Assembly: GCA_964478945.1 (NCBI GenBank)
Contig: CAYZJV010000002.1
Location: 29,923-93,922 of the forward strand
Length of the DNA: 64,000 nt
From: CAYZJV01 sp964478945
Lineage (GTDB): Bacteria; Spirochaetota; Spirochaetia; Sphaerochaetales; Sphaerochaetaceae
Direction: 5' to 3'
The notes below the pieces were generated by a model. The model was not told the origin of the DNA. It saw only the letters and a program-made list of their open reading frames with translations, and ran no database searches. Each line of letters begins with the position of its first letter. The first letter of the stretch is position 1. Both the position numbers and the translations under genes were made by a program. This document shows positions 43,351 to 52,503 of this stretch, in pieces.

Positions 43351-44778
43351 TCACCGGAAGTGGAAATCATCCTCGAATGGAAACATCGGATGTGCAATCC
43401 GCTTCAAACCGATATCCCCAATCCTTTCAGCCGAAGTTCCCACTGTGAACGCGAACAATGCACGCTCGGCCATTCTCGCCAAATCGGGAAACAAATATCC
43501 CAGCTTCACCACCACCACGCGATACGTTTCCACATCGATTCCGATCGAGGTGAAGATATCTTCTCGTGTAAAGGCGGTCCTTTTCTCTGTGAGCACCACG
43601 GTATAGCGTCCACAGTCGATGGTGGCACTGAGACCTGCCATGGCTCCCGTATAGCCCAGGATTTCTCCCACATGCACCACCTTTCCCGTGATCGTCGCCT
43701 TGGTACTGTGGGGTGAGAGGGACCCTCCGACAGTGAGGGTAACCATATTGCCAAGTGGAACTTCCTTGCATTTCCTCACAGCTTCTTCGTCGACCAATCC
43801 GGCAACCAGCACATGTTCCACTGGTGAAGTTTGCACCAATCGAAGGAAAAAGGCATTGTCTCCGGTAGCTCCCGCGGTGGTGTTGTCTCCGCTGTCACTG
43901 ATGAACACCAGCTTGTCGGGAGTCTCCATCGCAGCGGGCAACACATCCTCCGGTTCGAAGGTTTCGACGAGGAAGGAGAAATCGTGGCGTACCGACCAAT
44001 GCTTCCTTGCCAACCTGAAAGCCCTTTCCTTCGCAACATTCACATTACTACAATGGGTTACCACCGCACTTGGACCGGTAAACGGGGAGTCCACCCATTG
44101 TTGGCCACCGAAGACTTGGGCACAGAGAATCCCCTCTTCCTCTTCGATCAGATCGGACTCCTCCATCACTTGTTTCATGGGATATTGATTGGTCTGGACC
44201 GCATCTCCGGGGATCAACATGTACGGTCTCACCATCTGCGGTTTTGGAAGCAGGTGCTCCTCGATACAACGAAAAAGCAACAACATTGCTTTTCGTTCGG
44301 TCTCGATCTGATCGATATGGGGAGCGGTACGGAATCCACAGACGACATTCGCCAGAGCGCACATCTCGTCGGTCATGTTGGCATGGAAATCGAGGGCCAA
44401 TGCGATGGGAACGCTATCGCCCACCTTTCGCCGTATCTGTTGCAGCAGGTAGGTTTCCCCGCTACCGATTTGATCGACATACATCGCACCATGGAGATAC
44501 AGCCAGATACCATCCAATCCCTTTTCGGAAAGTGGTGCCACCATCTGTTCCACAAACCAGAGGAAATCCTCTTTGGGAAGCGCACCTCCCGGCAATGCAT
44601 GCGCATACAAGAGAGGAACCACGGAAGCTCCGGCTGCATTGAGCAGATCCTCCACGTGGACTTTTTCGTACATCGCCTTTCCGATGGCGATGTCGAAATC
44701 CTCCTTCCTCGTCGGAATGGGCGAACATGTGTTGCTTTCACATTGCAACGAGCCGATCGCGATCCTCATGTTCACCAC
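43351..44778 (-). CDS. M81-family (MlrC/microcystinase C-like) metallohydrolase
   Basis: A 475-residue protein of the M81 family, named after MlrC, which cleaves linear microcystin fragments. Signatures: MRIAIGSLQCESNTCSP, ALDFHANMTDEM and FRTAPHIDQIET (metal ligands), and ISDSGDNTTAGATGDN in place of the usual D-P-A-D-N-x-G-G-G. Relatives in sugar or amino-acid operons are uncharacterised and probably cleave amides of small molecules. The start is GTG at 44778 or 44775, or ATG at 44769; GGGGAG at 44783-44788 favours a GTG. It overlaps the permease gene, the last of a CUT2 importer. Confidence 0.85.
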   Translation of the reverse strand: MVNMRIAIGSLQCESNTCSPIPTRKEDFDIAIGKAMYEKVHVEDLLNAAGASVVPLLYAHALPGGALPKEDFLWFVEQMVAPLSEKGLDGIWLYLHGAMYVDQIGSGETYLLQQIRRKVGDSVPIALALDFHANMTDEMCALANVVCGFRTAPHIDQIETERKAMLLLFRCIEEHLLPKPQMVRPYMLIPGDAVQTNQYPMKQVMEESDLIEEEEGILCAQVFGGQQWVDSPFTGPSAVVTHCSNVNVAKERAFRLARKHWSVRHDFSFLVETFEPEDVLPAAMETPDKLVFISDSGDNTTAGATGDNAFFLRLVQTSPVEHVLVAGLVDEEAVRKCKEVPLGNMVTLTVGGSLSPHSTKATITGKVVHVGEILGYTGAMAGLSATIDCGRYTVVLTEKRTAFTREDIFTSIGIDVETYRVVVVKLGYLFPDLARMAERALFAFTVGTSAERIGDIGLKRIAHPMFPFEDDFHFR

Positions 44779-45737
44779 CTGTCTCCCCTGGTCATGAAGG
44801 CATCGAGGGATACCACCGAAAGCAGTACGATTCCACGGATCATTGTGTTGTAATACCCTTGGAGTCCCAAGAAGGCCAAACCCTTGTACAGGACGTAGAT
44901 CAAAAGGATACCGATAACGGTCCTCAATACACTTCCCTTACCTCCGGTGAGTGGAGTTCCTCCCACCACGGTGGCAGCCACACAGGTGAGCGCGAGATCG
45001 GTACCATAGAGTACCGAACCGGCCCTCATCAGACACACGAACATCGCACCCGAGATTCCCGCGGCGAAGCCCAGGATCAGGAAGATGCTGAAACGGGAAA
45101 AGTTCACATTGATCCCGGACAGTTCGGCTGCCTTACGGTTTCCTCCGGTGGCATAGAGAGCCCTTCCATAACGTGTGAAGGTCATCACATAGTAGGCCAG
45201 CAACACGAATCCTATGAATATGTAGGTAAGATAGGATAGGCCCAGGAAGGTCCCCCTCCCCATCGCCTTGATGAAGGGATTGCTGGTACTCACCATATTG
45301 CCGCCGGTGAACACCAGTGAGATTCCCTTCACGATGATTCCGGTGGCCATTGTGGCGATGAAGGCATGGATCTTGAGGAACACCACCACAAAGCCGTTGA
45401 AGGCCCCCACCACCATGCAGGAGAGCAACATCACCACCAAGGCCGCAAGCATGGCACCGGGCGACTCACCCCAGCTGTTCAGCAGGAAACAGAAGAATAT
45501 CTGGGCCCATGCAAAATTGGCCGAAAGCGACAGGTCGAAGGCGCCGGTGATGATGGCGATGGTCATCGCCAGTGCCGATACTCCATAGATGGAGACATCT
45601 ATCAAGACATTCTTCACATTCCTGATCGAAACGAAGGAGGGCTTGATCACCACCATGACCAATACAAAGAAGATGAACAGGAGCAATACCGGTTGCTCGT
45701 TGATGAACTTGTTGAATCCAACACGTTTGGTTCTCAT
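44772..45737 (-). CDS. CUT2 sugar ABC transporter permease (RbsC-like)
   Basis: A 321-residue permease with 8-10 helices. RbsC-type features: SVYGVSALAMTIAIITGAFDLS, GRALYATGGNRKAAELSGI and VVGGTPLTGGKGSVLRTVIG. It overlaps its partner permease by ATGA and the M81 gene by 7 bp. With the ATPase and binding protein upstream it forms importer C of this window. Confidence 0.9.
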   Translation of the reverse strand: MRTKRVGFNKFINEQPVLLLFIFFVLVMVVIKPSFVSIRNVKNVLIDVSIYGVSALAMTIAIITGAFDLSLSANFAWAQIFFCFLLNSWGESPGAMLAALVVMLLSCMVVGAFNGFVVVFLKIHAFIATMATGIIVKGISLVFTGGNMVSTSNPFIKAMGRGTFLGLSYLTYIFIGFVLLAYYVMTFTRYGRALYATGGNRKAAELSGINVNFSRFSIFLILGFAAGISGAMFVCLMRAGSVLYGTDLALTCVAATVVGGTPLTGGKGSVLRTVIGILLIYVLYKGLAFLGLQGYYNTMIRGIVLLSVVSLDAFMTRGDRW

Positions 45738-46735
45738 TGGGCAACCTCCCTGAACTTCATGCTCTTGTTCAGTACGTCCAAAGCCACGGCGAGCACGATG
45801 ATGGCCCCCCTGACTATCAACTGGGCATTGGACTGCACTCCCAGGATGTTCAACGCGGTCATCATGAATCCCACCACCATCACACCAAGCAGCGTACGCA
45901 TGATGCTTCCCGATCCTCCATCAAGAGAAGTACCTCCTATCGACACACATACCAACGCATCCAATTCATAGTTCTGACCTTGCAGAACCGAAGCGGAACC
46001 GACACGGGCAACCACGATCACCCCTGCGAGTCCCGCACACATCCCGCAGATCATGTGCGCTATGAAACGGACCTGCTTCACTTTCAGACCCGCCATCTTG
46101 GCTGCACCCATGTTTGCACCGAGGAAATAGAGGCTCCTGCCGAATTTGGTCTTAACCAACAGAAATTGCATGATGATCGCCACAATGATCATGAAGAGGA
46201 CCGGTACTATCCCAATACCGAATTCCTTGAACAGACCCGATCTATATTGGGCGGCTTGGAAATTTCCCCGCACGATCGCCTGTGCGACGGCCCCTATGAC
46301 GATCTGCATCGCATAGGTGATGATGAAACTTTCGGCGAGCTTGCCATTCACCGCTGCCATGATGGAACCGTTGATCGCGCCGATCGCAGCTCCAATGCCG
46401 ATTCCCACCAAGAGTACCAACAAGGCTGCCGTAGCGGGAGCCACCGTGGCAACAGTCATATTGTTCACGATCAACATGGTGATCACCGCGGTGAGCGAGA
46501 TGGTCGAACCTATCGAAAGGTCCATACCACCGGCGATGACCGCATACGCCATACCGAAGGAGGCGATTCCGATGGTCGAATACGCCCTGAGAATATTGAG
46601 CATGTTCGTTCCACTGAGGAAGGCCGGCCTGATGATCGTGGCGATGATGGTGATGACAATGATGGCGAGGATCAAACCCCACTCCCGTAATACGCCAACC
46701 ACTTTTTTCCGTAACACTATCGTATTGTTTTCCAT
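45734..46735 (-). CDS. CUT2 sugar ABC transporter permease (RbsC-like)
   Basis: A 333-residue permease: AYAVIAGGMDLSIGSTISL, GRSLYFLGANMGAAKMAGL and VSIGGTSLDGGSGSIMRTLLG. It differs enough from the next permease to suggest a heterodimeric channel. It starts 16 bp after the ATPase gene. The paralogous operon at 49582-53982 also encodes two permeases. Confidence 0.9.
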   Translation of the reverse strand: MENNTIVLRKKVVGVLREWGLILAIIVITIIATIIRPAFLSGTNMLNILRAYSTIGIASFGMAYAVIAGGMDLSIGSTISLTAVITMLIVNNMTVATVAPATAALLVLLVGIGIGAAIGAINGSIMAAVNGKLAESFIITYAMQIVIGAVAQAIVRGNFQAAQYRSGLFKEFGIGIVPVLFMIIVAIIMQFLLVKTKFGRSLYFLGANMGAAKMAGLKVKQVRFIAHMICGMCAGLAGVIVVARVGSASVLQGQNYELDALVCVSIGGTSLDGGSGSIMRTLLGVMVVGFMMTALNILGVQSNAQLIVRGAIIVLAVALDVLNKSMKFREVAQ

Positions 46736-46751
46736 ACCTGCACCACCATGC

Positions 46752-48236
46752 TCAATTGGAGACGGCCAGACTCATGACCGCCTCGGGAGTGGCCTCTTCC
46801 CGGCTCAACTCACCCATCTTCTCTCCCCCGCTGAGGACCACCAGACGATCACTCATACCAATTACTTCGGGCAATTCAGAAGAGATCATGATGATCGCCT
46901 TACCCTGTTCGGCCAAACGGTTCATCAACTGGTAGATCTCGTATTTTGCACCCACATCGATTCCTCTGGTCGGTTCGTCGAGGATGAGTATATCCACATC
47001 GGAGAACAACCACTTGGCGAACACGACCTTCTGCTGGTTGCCACCCGAGAGGTTCACCGCATACTGTTTCAACGACGGTGTCTTGATATTCAACTCCTTG
47101 GACAACTCCTGTGCGAATTGGGCCTCCTTCTTTTCGGAGATGAAACGTTTCTTCTTGGTCTTGTCCAAATTGGTGATCGAAATATTCCATATCAAGTTGT
47201 AGGCGAGCACCAATCCGGTCTCCTTGCGATCCTCGGGAAGCAGTCCCAAGCTCTCCTCCTTCGCCTGATGGGTCGAATGGATCGCGATCTTCTTGCCGTT
47301 TATCTCGATGGTTCCCCTGTCGTAGGCCTCGGCACCGAATATCGCTTCGGCAACCTCGGTCCGTCCCGATCCTATGAGACCGGCGAATCCAAGGATCTCA
47401 CCCTTGTGCAGCTCGAACGAAATGTCTTCGATCAGTCCATTGCGGGTGATGTTGTCCACCTTCAGCACCACTTCACCAATCCCACACTTCTTGCGTGGAA
47501 ATTCCATATCGACACTTCTACCAACCATCTTCTCGACGATCTGGTCCCTGGTCAGGGTGTTGGTGGGTGCCGAATCGACCACTTCCCCATCGCGAAGAAT
47601 GGTGGTGGTGTCGCTCAAGGCGAAAACCTCTTCGAGTTTGTGTGAGATATAGACGATCGAAACCCCTTCCCGCTTCAGATTCCTGATGATCTTGAACAAT
47701 ATTTCGGTCTCTGTGGTGGTGAGTGAGGATGTCGGCTCATCCATGACTATCAGATCCGATTTCACCAACAGCACCTTCGCGATCTCGACCAATTGTTTCT
47801 GCGCCGCACTGAGATGTTCTATCTTGTCGGTGGCATGGAAATTGAATCCGAGTGAATCGGTAAACTCCTGGGCTTCACGATAGATGGTTTTCCAATCGAT
47901 TCGACCATGTCTCTTGGTCAATCGGTTGATGTAGAGGTTTTCCGCCACGCTCAACGAATTGACCAGATTGAACTCTTGGAACACCAATCCTATTCCCTTC
48001 GCTTTGGCTTCGGTTGTGTTGCGGATGATCGTCTGTTGTCCATTGAGTACGATATCCCCTTCATCGGTCTGATACACACCGTTGAGGATTTTCATCAATG
48101 TCGACTTGCCCGCACCATTTTCCCCCACCAAGGCGTGGATCTCTCCCCTCTTGACTTTGAAGCTCACATCATTGAGTGCAACCACTCCGGGGAATCTCTT
48201 GGTGATGTGATGCATCTCCAGTATGTAATCTTCCAT
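46752..48236 (-). CDS. CUT2 sugar ABC transporter ATPase, two domains (RbsA-like)
   Basis: A 494-residue ATPase with two nucleotide-binding domains. First domain: Walker A GENGAGKST, signature LSAAQKQLVEIAK, Walker B LIVMDEPTSSLT, H-loop YISHKLEEVF. Second domain: degenerate Walker A GLIGSGRTEV, signature NLSGGNQQKVVFAK, and intact Walker B ILILDEPTRGID. It lies downstream of a strong hairpin that separates it from the binding-protein gene. Confidence 0.93.
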   Translation of the reverse strand: MEDYILEMHHITKRFPGVVALNDVSFKVKRGEIHALVGENGAGKSTLMKILNGVYQTDEGDIVLNGQQTIIRNTTEAKAKGIGLVFQEFNLVNSLSVAENLYINRLTKRHGRIDWKTIYREAQEFTDSLGFNFHATDKIEHLSAAQKQLVEIAKVLLVKSDLIVMDEPTSSLTTTETEILFKIIRNLKREGVSIVYISHKLEEVFALSDTTTILRDGEVVDSAPTNTLTRDQIVEKMVGRSVDMEFPRKKCGIGEVVLKVDNITRNGLIEDISFELHKGEILGFAGLIGSGRTEVAEAIFGAEAYDRGTIEINGKKIAIHSTHQAKEESLGLLPEDRKETGLVLAYNLIWNISITNLDKTKKKRFISEKKEAQFAQELSKELNIKTPSLKQYAVNLSGGNQQKVVFAKWLFSDVDILILDEPTRGIDVGAKYEIYQLMNRLAEQGKAIIMISSELPEVIGMSDRLVVLSGGEKMGELSREEATPEAVMSLAVSN

Positions 48237-48273
48237 GAAGTCCCTCTGCGTGCTGAAGCATGCGTTCCGTCAG

Positions 48274-48303
48274 GACGGGAAGGAGAGTACCCTCCCTCCC
48301 GTC
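48274..48303 (-). terminator. Intercistronic hairpin after binding-protein gene
   Basis: GACGGGA (48274-48280) pairs with TCCCGTC (48297-48303), and after one mismatch GGAG continues the stem with CTCC. There is no T-run. It lies between the binding-protein stop and the ATPase start. Confidence 0.65.
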
Positions 48304-48322
48304 GTTGTTCGATATTCCAATT

Positions 48323-49276
48323 CTAGAACCAGTTGAAGTTATCCTTCGTGTCGGGATAGGCAACCGGGGTGGGAAGCTTGGTCCAGCCTTCCTTGGCGGT
48401 TCCCTTGATCACCTTGTCGAGCGTCTCGACAGCCAACTTCGCCTCTTCCACAGGATCCTGTGTCGAACATGCGGTCAACCAACCGGCTTCCATCGCATCA
48501 TAGAGCACCTGATTCGAACCCATGGCGATGATGGTGACATCCCCCGGCTTGTATCCGGCCGCTTCGAGAGCAGACATGACTCCGGTGAGCATTCCACCAT
48601 CGTGGCTCACGATACAATCGATCTTTCCGCCCTTGCTGGAAATCCCATAAGCGGTCAACATGTCGGTCATCTTGGTCATCGCGACCTCTGCCTGGAAGTT
48701 GCAGTCCTGACGATCGAGCCACTGGTATTTCGGACCAAGGTCTTCGGCCAACGCGGCATTGATGTACAATGTCTGCATATGTCCCGCCGTTCCTTCAATT
48801 CCTACCAAGCGGCAACCATTGGGGAACAATTCCGCAATCGTCTCGGCCATCGTATGTCCATGCGATGCGGCATCGGGTCCCACGTAGTACTTCATTCCGA
48901 CTTCGGCGATCTTGTCTCCGGGATAGGCGTTTACACCAACCCATGGGATACCGGAATCGTTGAGTGCCTCAATAATGGGCAATGCTCCATCGACATCGGC
49001 CGGGAAGTAGAGGAATCCATCATATCCTTCGGCGATGGCCAGGTTGGCGTGCTCCAATTGGGTCTGCTGGTTGCCCGCTCCATCGAGGATGGTCATCTCA
49101 TACCCCAAGGCCTCGGCGGTCTTCTCAGCGGACGGGTTGTACGCCGCGCAGTAGGGTGCGGTGTAGTAGGCGTTCGAAAGCATCAACCGTGGTGTTCCCT
49201 CTTCGGCGGCTCCTGCCGCGAACACGCCAACGGTTACGAGAATCAGAACCATTACTGTAGAAATGAGCTTTTTCAT
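48323..49276 (-). CDS. CUT2 sugar-binding protein (RbsB-like), importer C
   Basis: A secreted binding protein of 317 residues with signal peptide STVMVLILVTVGVFAAGAAE. The mature protein begins with MLSNAYYTAPYCAAYNPSAE and ends DNFNWF. Both ends are shared with the binding protein at 49582 (SSAYYTAPYGAP... DDYRWF), so the two operons are duplicates. The start at 49276 is set by GGAGGA; the long in-frame leader upstream is excluded. The 5' UTR holds a perfect 8-bp hairpin (49300-49320), and the ACAACGTTGT operator is at 49412. Confidence 0.92.
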   Translation of the reverse strand: MKKLISTVMVLILVTVGVFAAGAAEEGTPRLMLSNAYYTAPYCAAYNPSAEKTAEALGYEMTILDGAGNQQTQLEHANLAIAEGYDGFLYFPADVDGALPIIEALNDSGIPWVGVNAYPGDKIAEVGMKYYVGPDAASHGHTMAETIAELFPNGCRLVGIEGTAGHMQTLYINAALAEDLGPKYQWLDRQDCNFQAEVAMTKMTDMLTAYGISSKGGKIDCIVSHDGGMLTGVMSALEAAGYKPGDVTIIAMGSNQVLYDAMEAGWLTACSTQDPVEEAKLAVETLDKVIKGTAKEGWTKLPTPVAYPDTKDNFNWF

Positions 49277-49299
49277 TTCATCCTCCTTTTGTATGGTTG

Positions 49300-49320
49300 C
49301 AGACATGCGATCCATGTCTG
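49300..49320 (-). other. 5'-UTR hairpin of the importer C operon
   Basis: CAGACATG (49300-49307) and CATGTCTG (49313-49320) form a perfect 8-bp stem with a 5-nt loop, about 14 bp upstream of the ribosome-binding site. It may protect the mRNA 5' end or control translation. The importer B operon has a similar feature at 56567. Confidence 0.45.
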
Positions 49321-49411
49321 TAGATTGCTCCATTCATCTATATTGTAGTTTTTAATGGAGGGCTTCTCCTCTCAACACAAGTTTTGAAATACCGTAGGCT
49401 TCAGGGTAGAT

Positions 49412-49421
49412 ACAACGTTGT
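49412..49421. promoter_or_regulatory. LacI-type operator ACAACGTTGT
   Basis: Perfect palindrome within TACAACGTTGTAA, 136 bp upstream of the importer C binding-protein start. The rest of the 305-bp gap 49277-49581 holds the 5'-UTR hairpin, the probable promoter and, near 49505-49565, the terminator of the upstream-lying importer D operon. No further gene was seen in the gap. Confidence 0.7.
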
Positions 49422-49504
49422 AACCTTCTTCAATGATACACCCGCGAAACCATATGTCAAGGGAGAAATTCCTCCATCAAATTAAGCTGCATATGTGAAT
49501 ATTT

Positions 49505-49565
49505 CATTTCAAGAAATTGAAATGGCACGATCGTCGATGTGGCACCTCTTTGGAGATGCCACATC
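49505..49565 (-). terminator. Tandem hairpins ending the importer D operon
   Basis: GATGTGGCA (49536-49544) pairs with TGCCACATC (49557-49565). Next, on the minus strand, comes an AT-rich palindrome, CATTTCAA-GAAA-TTGAAATG (49505-49524). Together they lie just after the binding-protein stop and before the promoter region of importer C. Confidence 0.65.
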
Positions 49566-49581
49566 ACTTGTGCAAACTACA

Positions 49582-50535
49582 TCAGAACCAACGATAGTCG
49601 TCCACATCCTCGGCCCAGATGGGTCCGGTGGGAGTGGCAACCCACTTGTCGACCTTCTCTCCCTTGATGATCTTGTCCAACATCTCAACCGAAAGCGCAC
49701 CTTCGGTGAAGGGGTCCTGGGCGACACTGGCGTACAATTCACCGGCGAGCAACTTGTCGCGAACGATCAGATCCTGTCCTTGGCACAGCAGACCGAGTTT
49801 TCCCACATAGCCTGCCGCCTCGATGGCCGAATAGGCACCTTGGAACATTCCACCATCCTGAGCCACCGCCAGATCGATCCTATTACCGAACTTGGTGAGC
49901 ATGTCTTCCATGATCGCCATTGCCTTCGATGGATCGTACTCGGCATACTGGTGGTCGTTGAGAATGTTGATACCTGAACCCTTGATCACTTCGTTCACTC
50001 CAATGGTGAGGTTCTCGGTGTAGCTCGAACCGGGACTCCCTTCGATATAAACCACATTCTTCGTCGATGAAGGATTGTCCTCGAAGTACTTGATCATGAG
50101 TCTGCCGAGCCATCTTCCGATCTCAACCTCATCGGATGCGATCATACAGGGAACCTGGTCTATCACCGAATCGGCCACCACCGTGTTCAATGCGACCCAA
50201 GGTTTTCCGGTGGAATTCAGGTACTCGACCAAAGGTGGTGTCGAAGCTTGGTCACCAGGCCAATAGATGAGGGCATCGTACCCATCTGCCACCGCAGCCT
50301 TGAACTGGGAAAGTTGCTTGTCGGCATTCTGTTCACCATCGACAATCTGAACGTCATACCCCAGTTCGGCGGCCTTCTCCCTTACCGCCTCCTGCAATGG
50401 GGCTCCATAGGGTGCGGTGTAGTAGGCGCTGGACATGAAGATCTTCATCTTCCCATCGTCCTCCTGCGCACCGGCGGCCGTTACGAATCCAACGACCAAA
50501 ACGAGCATCAACACGATACTACAGATCCTTTTCAT
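49582..50535 (-). CDS. CUT2 sugar-binding protein (RbsB-like), importer D
   Basis: A secreted binding protein of 317 residues, paralogous and equal in length to that of importer C. Signal peptide ICSIVLMLVLVVGFVTAAGA, then MKIFMSSAYYTAPYGAP, and the C-terminus DVDDYRWF. It is the last gene of its operon (ATPase, permease, permease, binding protein), whereas in importer C the binding protein is first. The start at 50535 has AAGGAGG 6 bp upstream. The different order implies rearrangement after duplication. Confidence 0.92.
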   Translation of the reverse strand: MKRICSIVLMLVLVVGFVTAAGAQEDDGKMKIFMSSAYYTAPYGAPLQEAVREKAAELGYDVQIVDGEQNADKQLSQFKAAVADGYDALIYWPGDQASTPPLVEYLNSTGKPWVALNTVVADSVIDQVPCMIASDEVEIGRWLGRLMIKYFEDNPSSTKNVVYIEGSPGSSYTENLTIGVNEVIKGSGINILNDHQYAEYDPSKAMAIMEDMLTKFGNRIDLAVAQDGGMFQGAYSAIEAAGYVGKLGLLCQGQDLIVRDKLLAGELYASVAQDPFTEGALSVEMLDKIIKGEKVDKWVATPTGPIWAEDVDDYRWF

Positions 50536-50575
50536 AGCATTCCTCCTTTTGATTCCGCCTCTCTCGACGGTACCA

Positions 50576-51535
50576 TTATTCCTTCTGTCGCCTTGCGACA
50601 ATCGAATCGAGCATGATCACGGTGATCAACACCAAGCCCCTGATGAACTTCTGCATGGAACCACTGACACCCAACAGGGTGAGCGCATTGAACAACACCG
50701 CCAACACGAGGATTCCGATGATCGTCTTGTGCACCCCTCCGGTACCTCCGAGCAAACTGGTGCCACCGATGATCGTGGCGGCTATGCAGTACAGTGAAAG
50801 ATCCTGTCCATAGGGAGCCCAACCCGCCTTGATGCGCACACCGTACATGATGCCGGCCAAGGCAGCTGCCGCACCAAGGATGGTGAACACGATGAATTTC
50901 GAGAATGCCACATTGATACCCGAGAGCCGGGCTACCTCGTAGTTGCCACCCGTGGCATAGATGTTCCTCCCGAATCTCGTATGTTTGAGAAACCAGATGA
51001 ACAGCACGAGCATCGCAAGATACACCATCGGTATGATGCTTATGCCGGCCACCGAGATATCGCCGATCGCCTTCAAGGTCTCATTGGTCGTGTTCACCGG
51101 TTGGGCATTGGTCACCACATACGCCAGGCCCTTGATCGCTATCATGGTACCGAGGGTTACCACAAAGGCAGGCATCCTGACTTTCGCCACCAAAATTCCG
51201 TTGAAAGCCCCGAACAAGGCTCCACAGGCGATCGTGATGAAGAATGCCGCCACGATGCCGAAGGCATTGATGGTAAGCACGAACAACACGGTGGACCAGC
51301 CGAACACCGAAGAGGCCGACAGATCGAACTCACCGCTGATGATGACGATCGTCATCGCACACGCTGCGATACCATAGATGGAACTTTCGTTGATGATGTT
51401 CACGATATTGTCCCATGTGGAGAACGAACGCTTGGTGAATATCATGAATATGACGAAAATCAGGAGAATCACCGAGACGGCATTCTCGATAAGTGCGGTT
51501 ACAAGCGCTTGTTTATTCTTCAACAACTTTTTCAT
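50576..51535 (-). CDS. CUT2 sugar ABC transporter permease (RbsC-like)
   Basis: A 319-residue permease of importer D: YGIAACAMTIVIISGEFDLSAS, GRNIYATGGNYEVARLSGI and IIGGTSLLGGTGGVHKTIIG. It overlaps the preceding permease gene by 23 bp and lies 40 bp before the binding-protein start. It most resembles the importer C permease at 44772. Confidence 0.9.
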   Translation of the reverse strand: MKKLLKNKQALVTALIENAVSVILLIFVIFMIFTKRSFSTWDNIVNIINESSIYGIAACAMTIVIISGEFDLSASSVFGWSTVLFVLTINAFGIVAAFFITIACGALFGAFNGILVAKVRMPAFVVTLGTMIAIKGLAYVVTNAQPVNTTNETLKAIGDISVAGISIIPMVYLAMLVLFIWFLKHTRFGRNIYATGGNYEVARLSGINVAFSKFIVFTILGAAAALAGIMYGVRIKAGWAPYGQDLSLYCIAATIIGGTSLLGGTGGVHKTIIGILVLAVLFNALTLLGVSGSMQKFIRGLVLITVIMLDSIVARRQKE

Positions 51536-52490
51536 GTGTCATTTCCCTCATCTTCATCCGCTTGTTCACGATATCCATCCCCACGGCCAAAAGAATCAAC
51601 ATGCCTTTCACGATCTGCTGGTGATACGCCGTAATGCCGAGAATGTTCAACGCATTGCTCATGATACCGATTATCACCGCACCAATGACGGTCCGGTAGA
51701 CGCTGCCGCTACCTCCGCTGAGCTGGGTTCCGCCCACCACCACCGCTGCGATCACATCCATCTCATAATTGAGCCCCGCGGTCGGGTTTGACGATGTAAC
51801 ACGACTGCACAAAACGATACCGCCCAAGCTCGCCAACACGCCCGAGATCACGAAATAGCTGATCCTGTTCGCGATCACATTGATGCCGCTCATCTTGGCC
51901 ACATCCATATTGCTTCCAATGAAGCACATGCGCCGTCCATACGGTGTCTTGGTAAGCACGAATTGCATGATCGTCGCCAACCCCAAGAAAATGATGATCG
52001 GCATCACACCCTGCCCCATGGATTTGAAGAATCCTTCGGAAACCCGGCCTGAGATGAACAGACCGTTGGACGGAAAGAGAGCGATCGAAGCCACAACCAC
52101 CTGCATTCCATAGGTAACGATGAAGGCCTCGCTGGTACGCCCATGGATGATGGAGATGAGCACTCCGTTCACAATGCCGATGGCAATTCCGGCGAGCAGA
52201 CCATACAGGATCGCCAAGTATTCGTTCGTACCAGCATTGATGTTGAGAATCGTGATCACACCCGCAAGCGACACCACCGAACCAACCGAAAGGTCGAACG
52301 CTCCACCTATGATACAGAAGGTCATCCCGCAAGCCACGATTCCGACCACCGACACCTGACGGAGCACATTCAGCAGATTGTTCACGGTGAGGAAGTTGCT
52401 CTCAAAAATACCCGTCACGATGATGAGAAGCAGGATGACGATCAAAATTCCGTTGCTTCGTATGATGTCCAGTACTCTTTTTCTGTCCAT
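51513..52490 (-). CDS. CUT2 sugar ABC transporter permease (RbsC-like)
   Basis: A 325-residue permease of importer D with GMTFCIIGGAFDLSVGSVVSL, GRRMCFIGSNMDVAKMSGI and VVGGTQLSGGSGSVYRTVIG. The start MDRKRV at 52490 follows GGGTGGG. An in-frame ATG at 52511 would overlap the ATPase stop. It most resembles the importer C permease at 45734. Confidence 0.9.
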   Translation of the reverse strand: MDRKRVLDIIRSNGILIVILLLIIVTGIFESNFLTVNNLLNVLRQVSVVGIVACGMTFCIIGGAFDLSVGSVVSLAGVITILNINAGTNEYLAILYGLLAGIAIGIVNGVLISIIHGRTSEAFIVTYGMQVVVASIALFPSNGLFISGRVSEGFFKSMGQGVMPIIIFLGLATIMQFVLTKTPYGRRMCFIGSNMDVAKMSGINVIANRISYFVISGVLASLGGIVLCSRVTSSNPTAGLNYEMDVIAAVVVGGTQLSGGSGSVYRTVIGAVIIGIMSNALNILGITAYHQQIVKGMLILLAVGMDIVNKRMKMREMTHEKVVEE

Positions 52491-52503
52491 ACACCCACCC
52501 TGC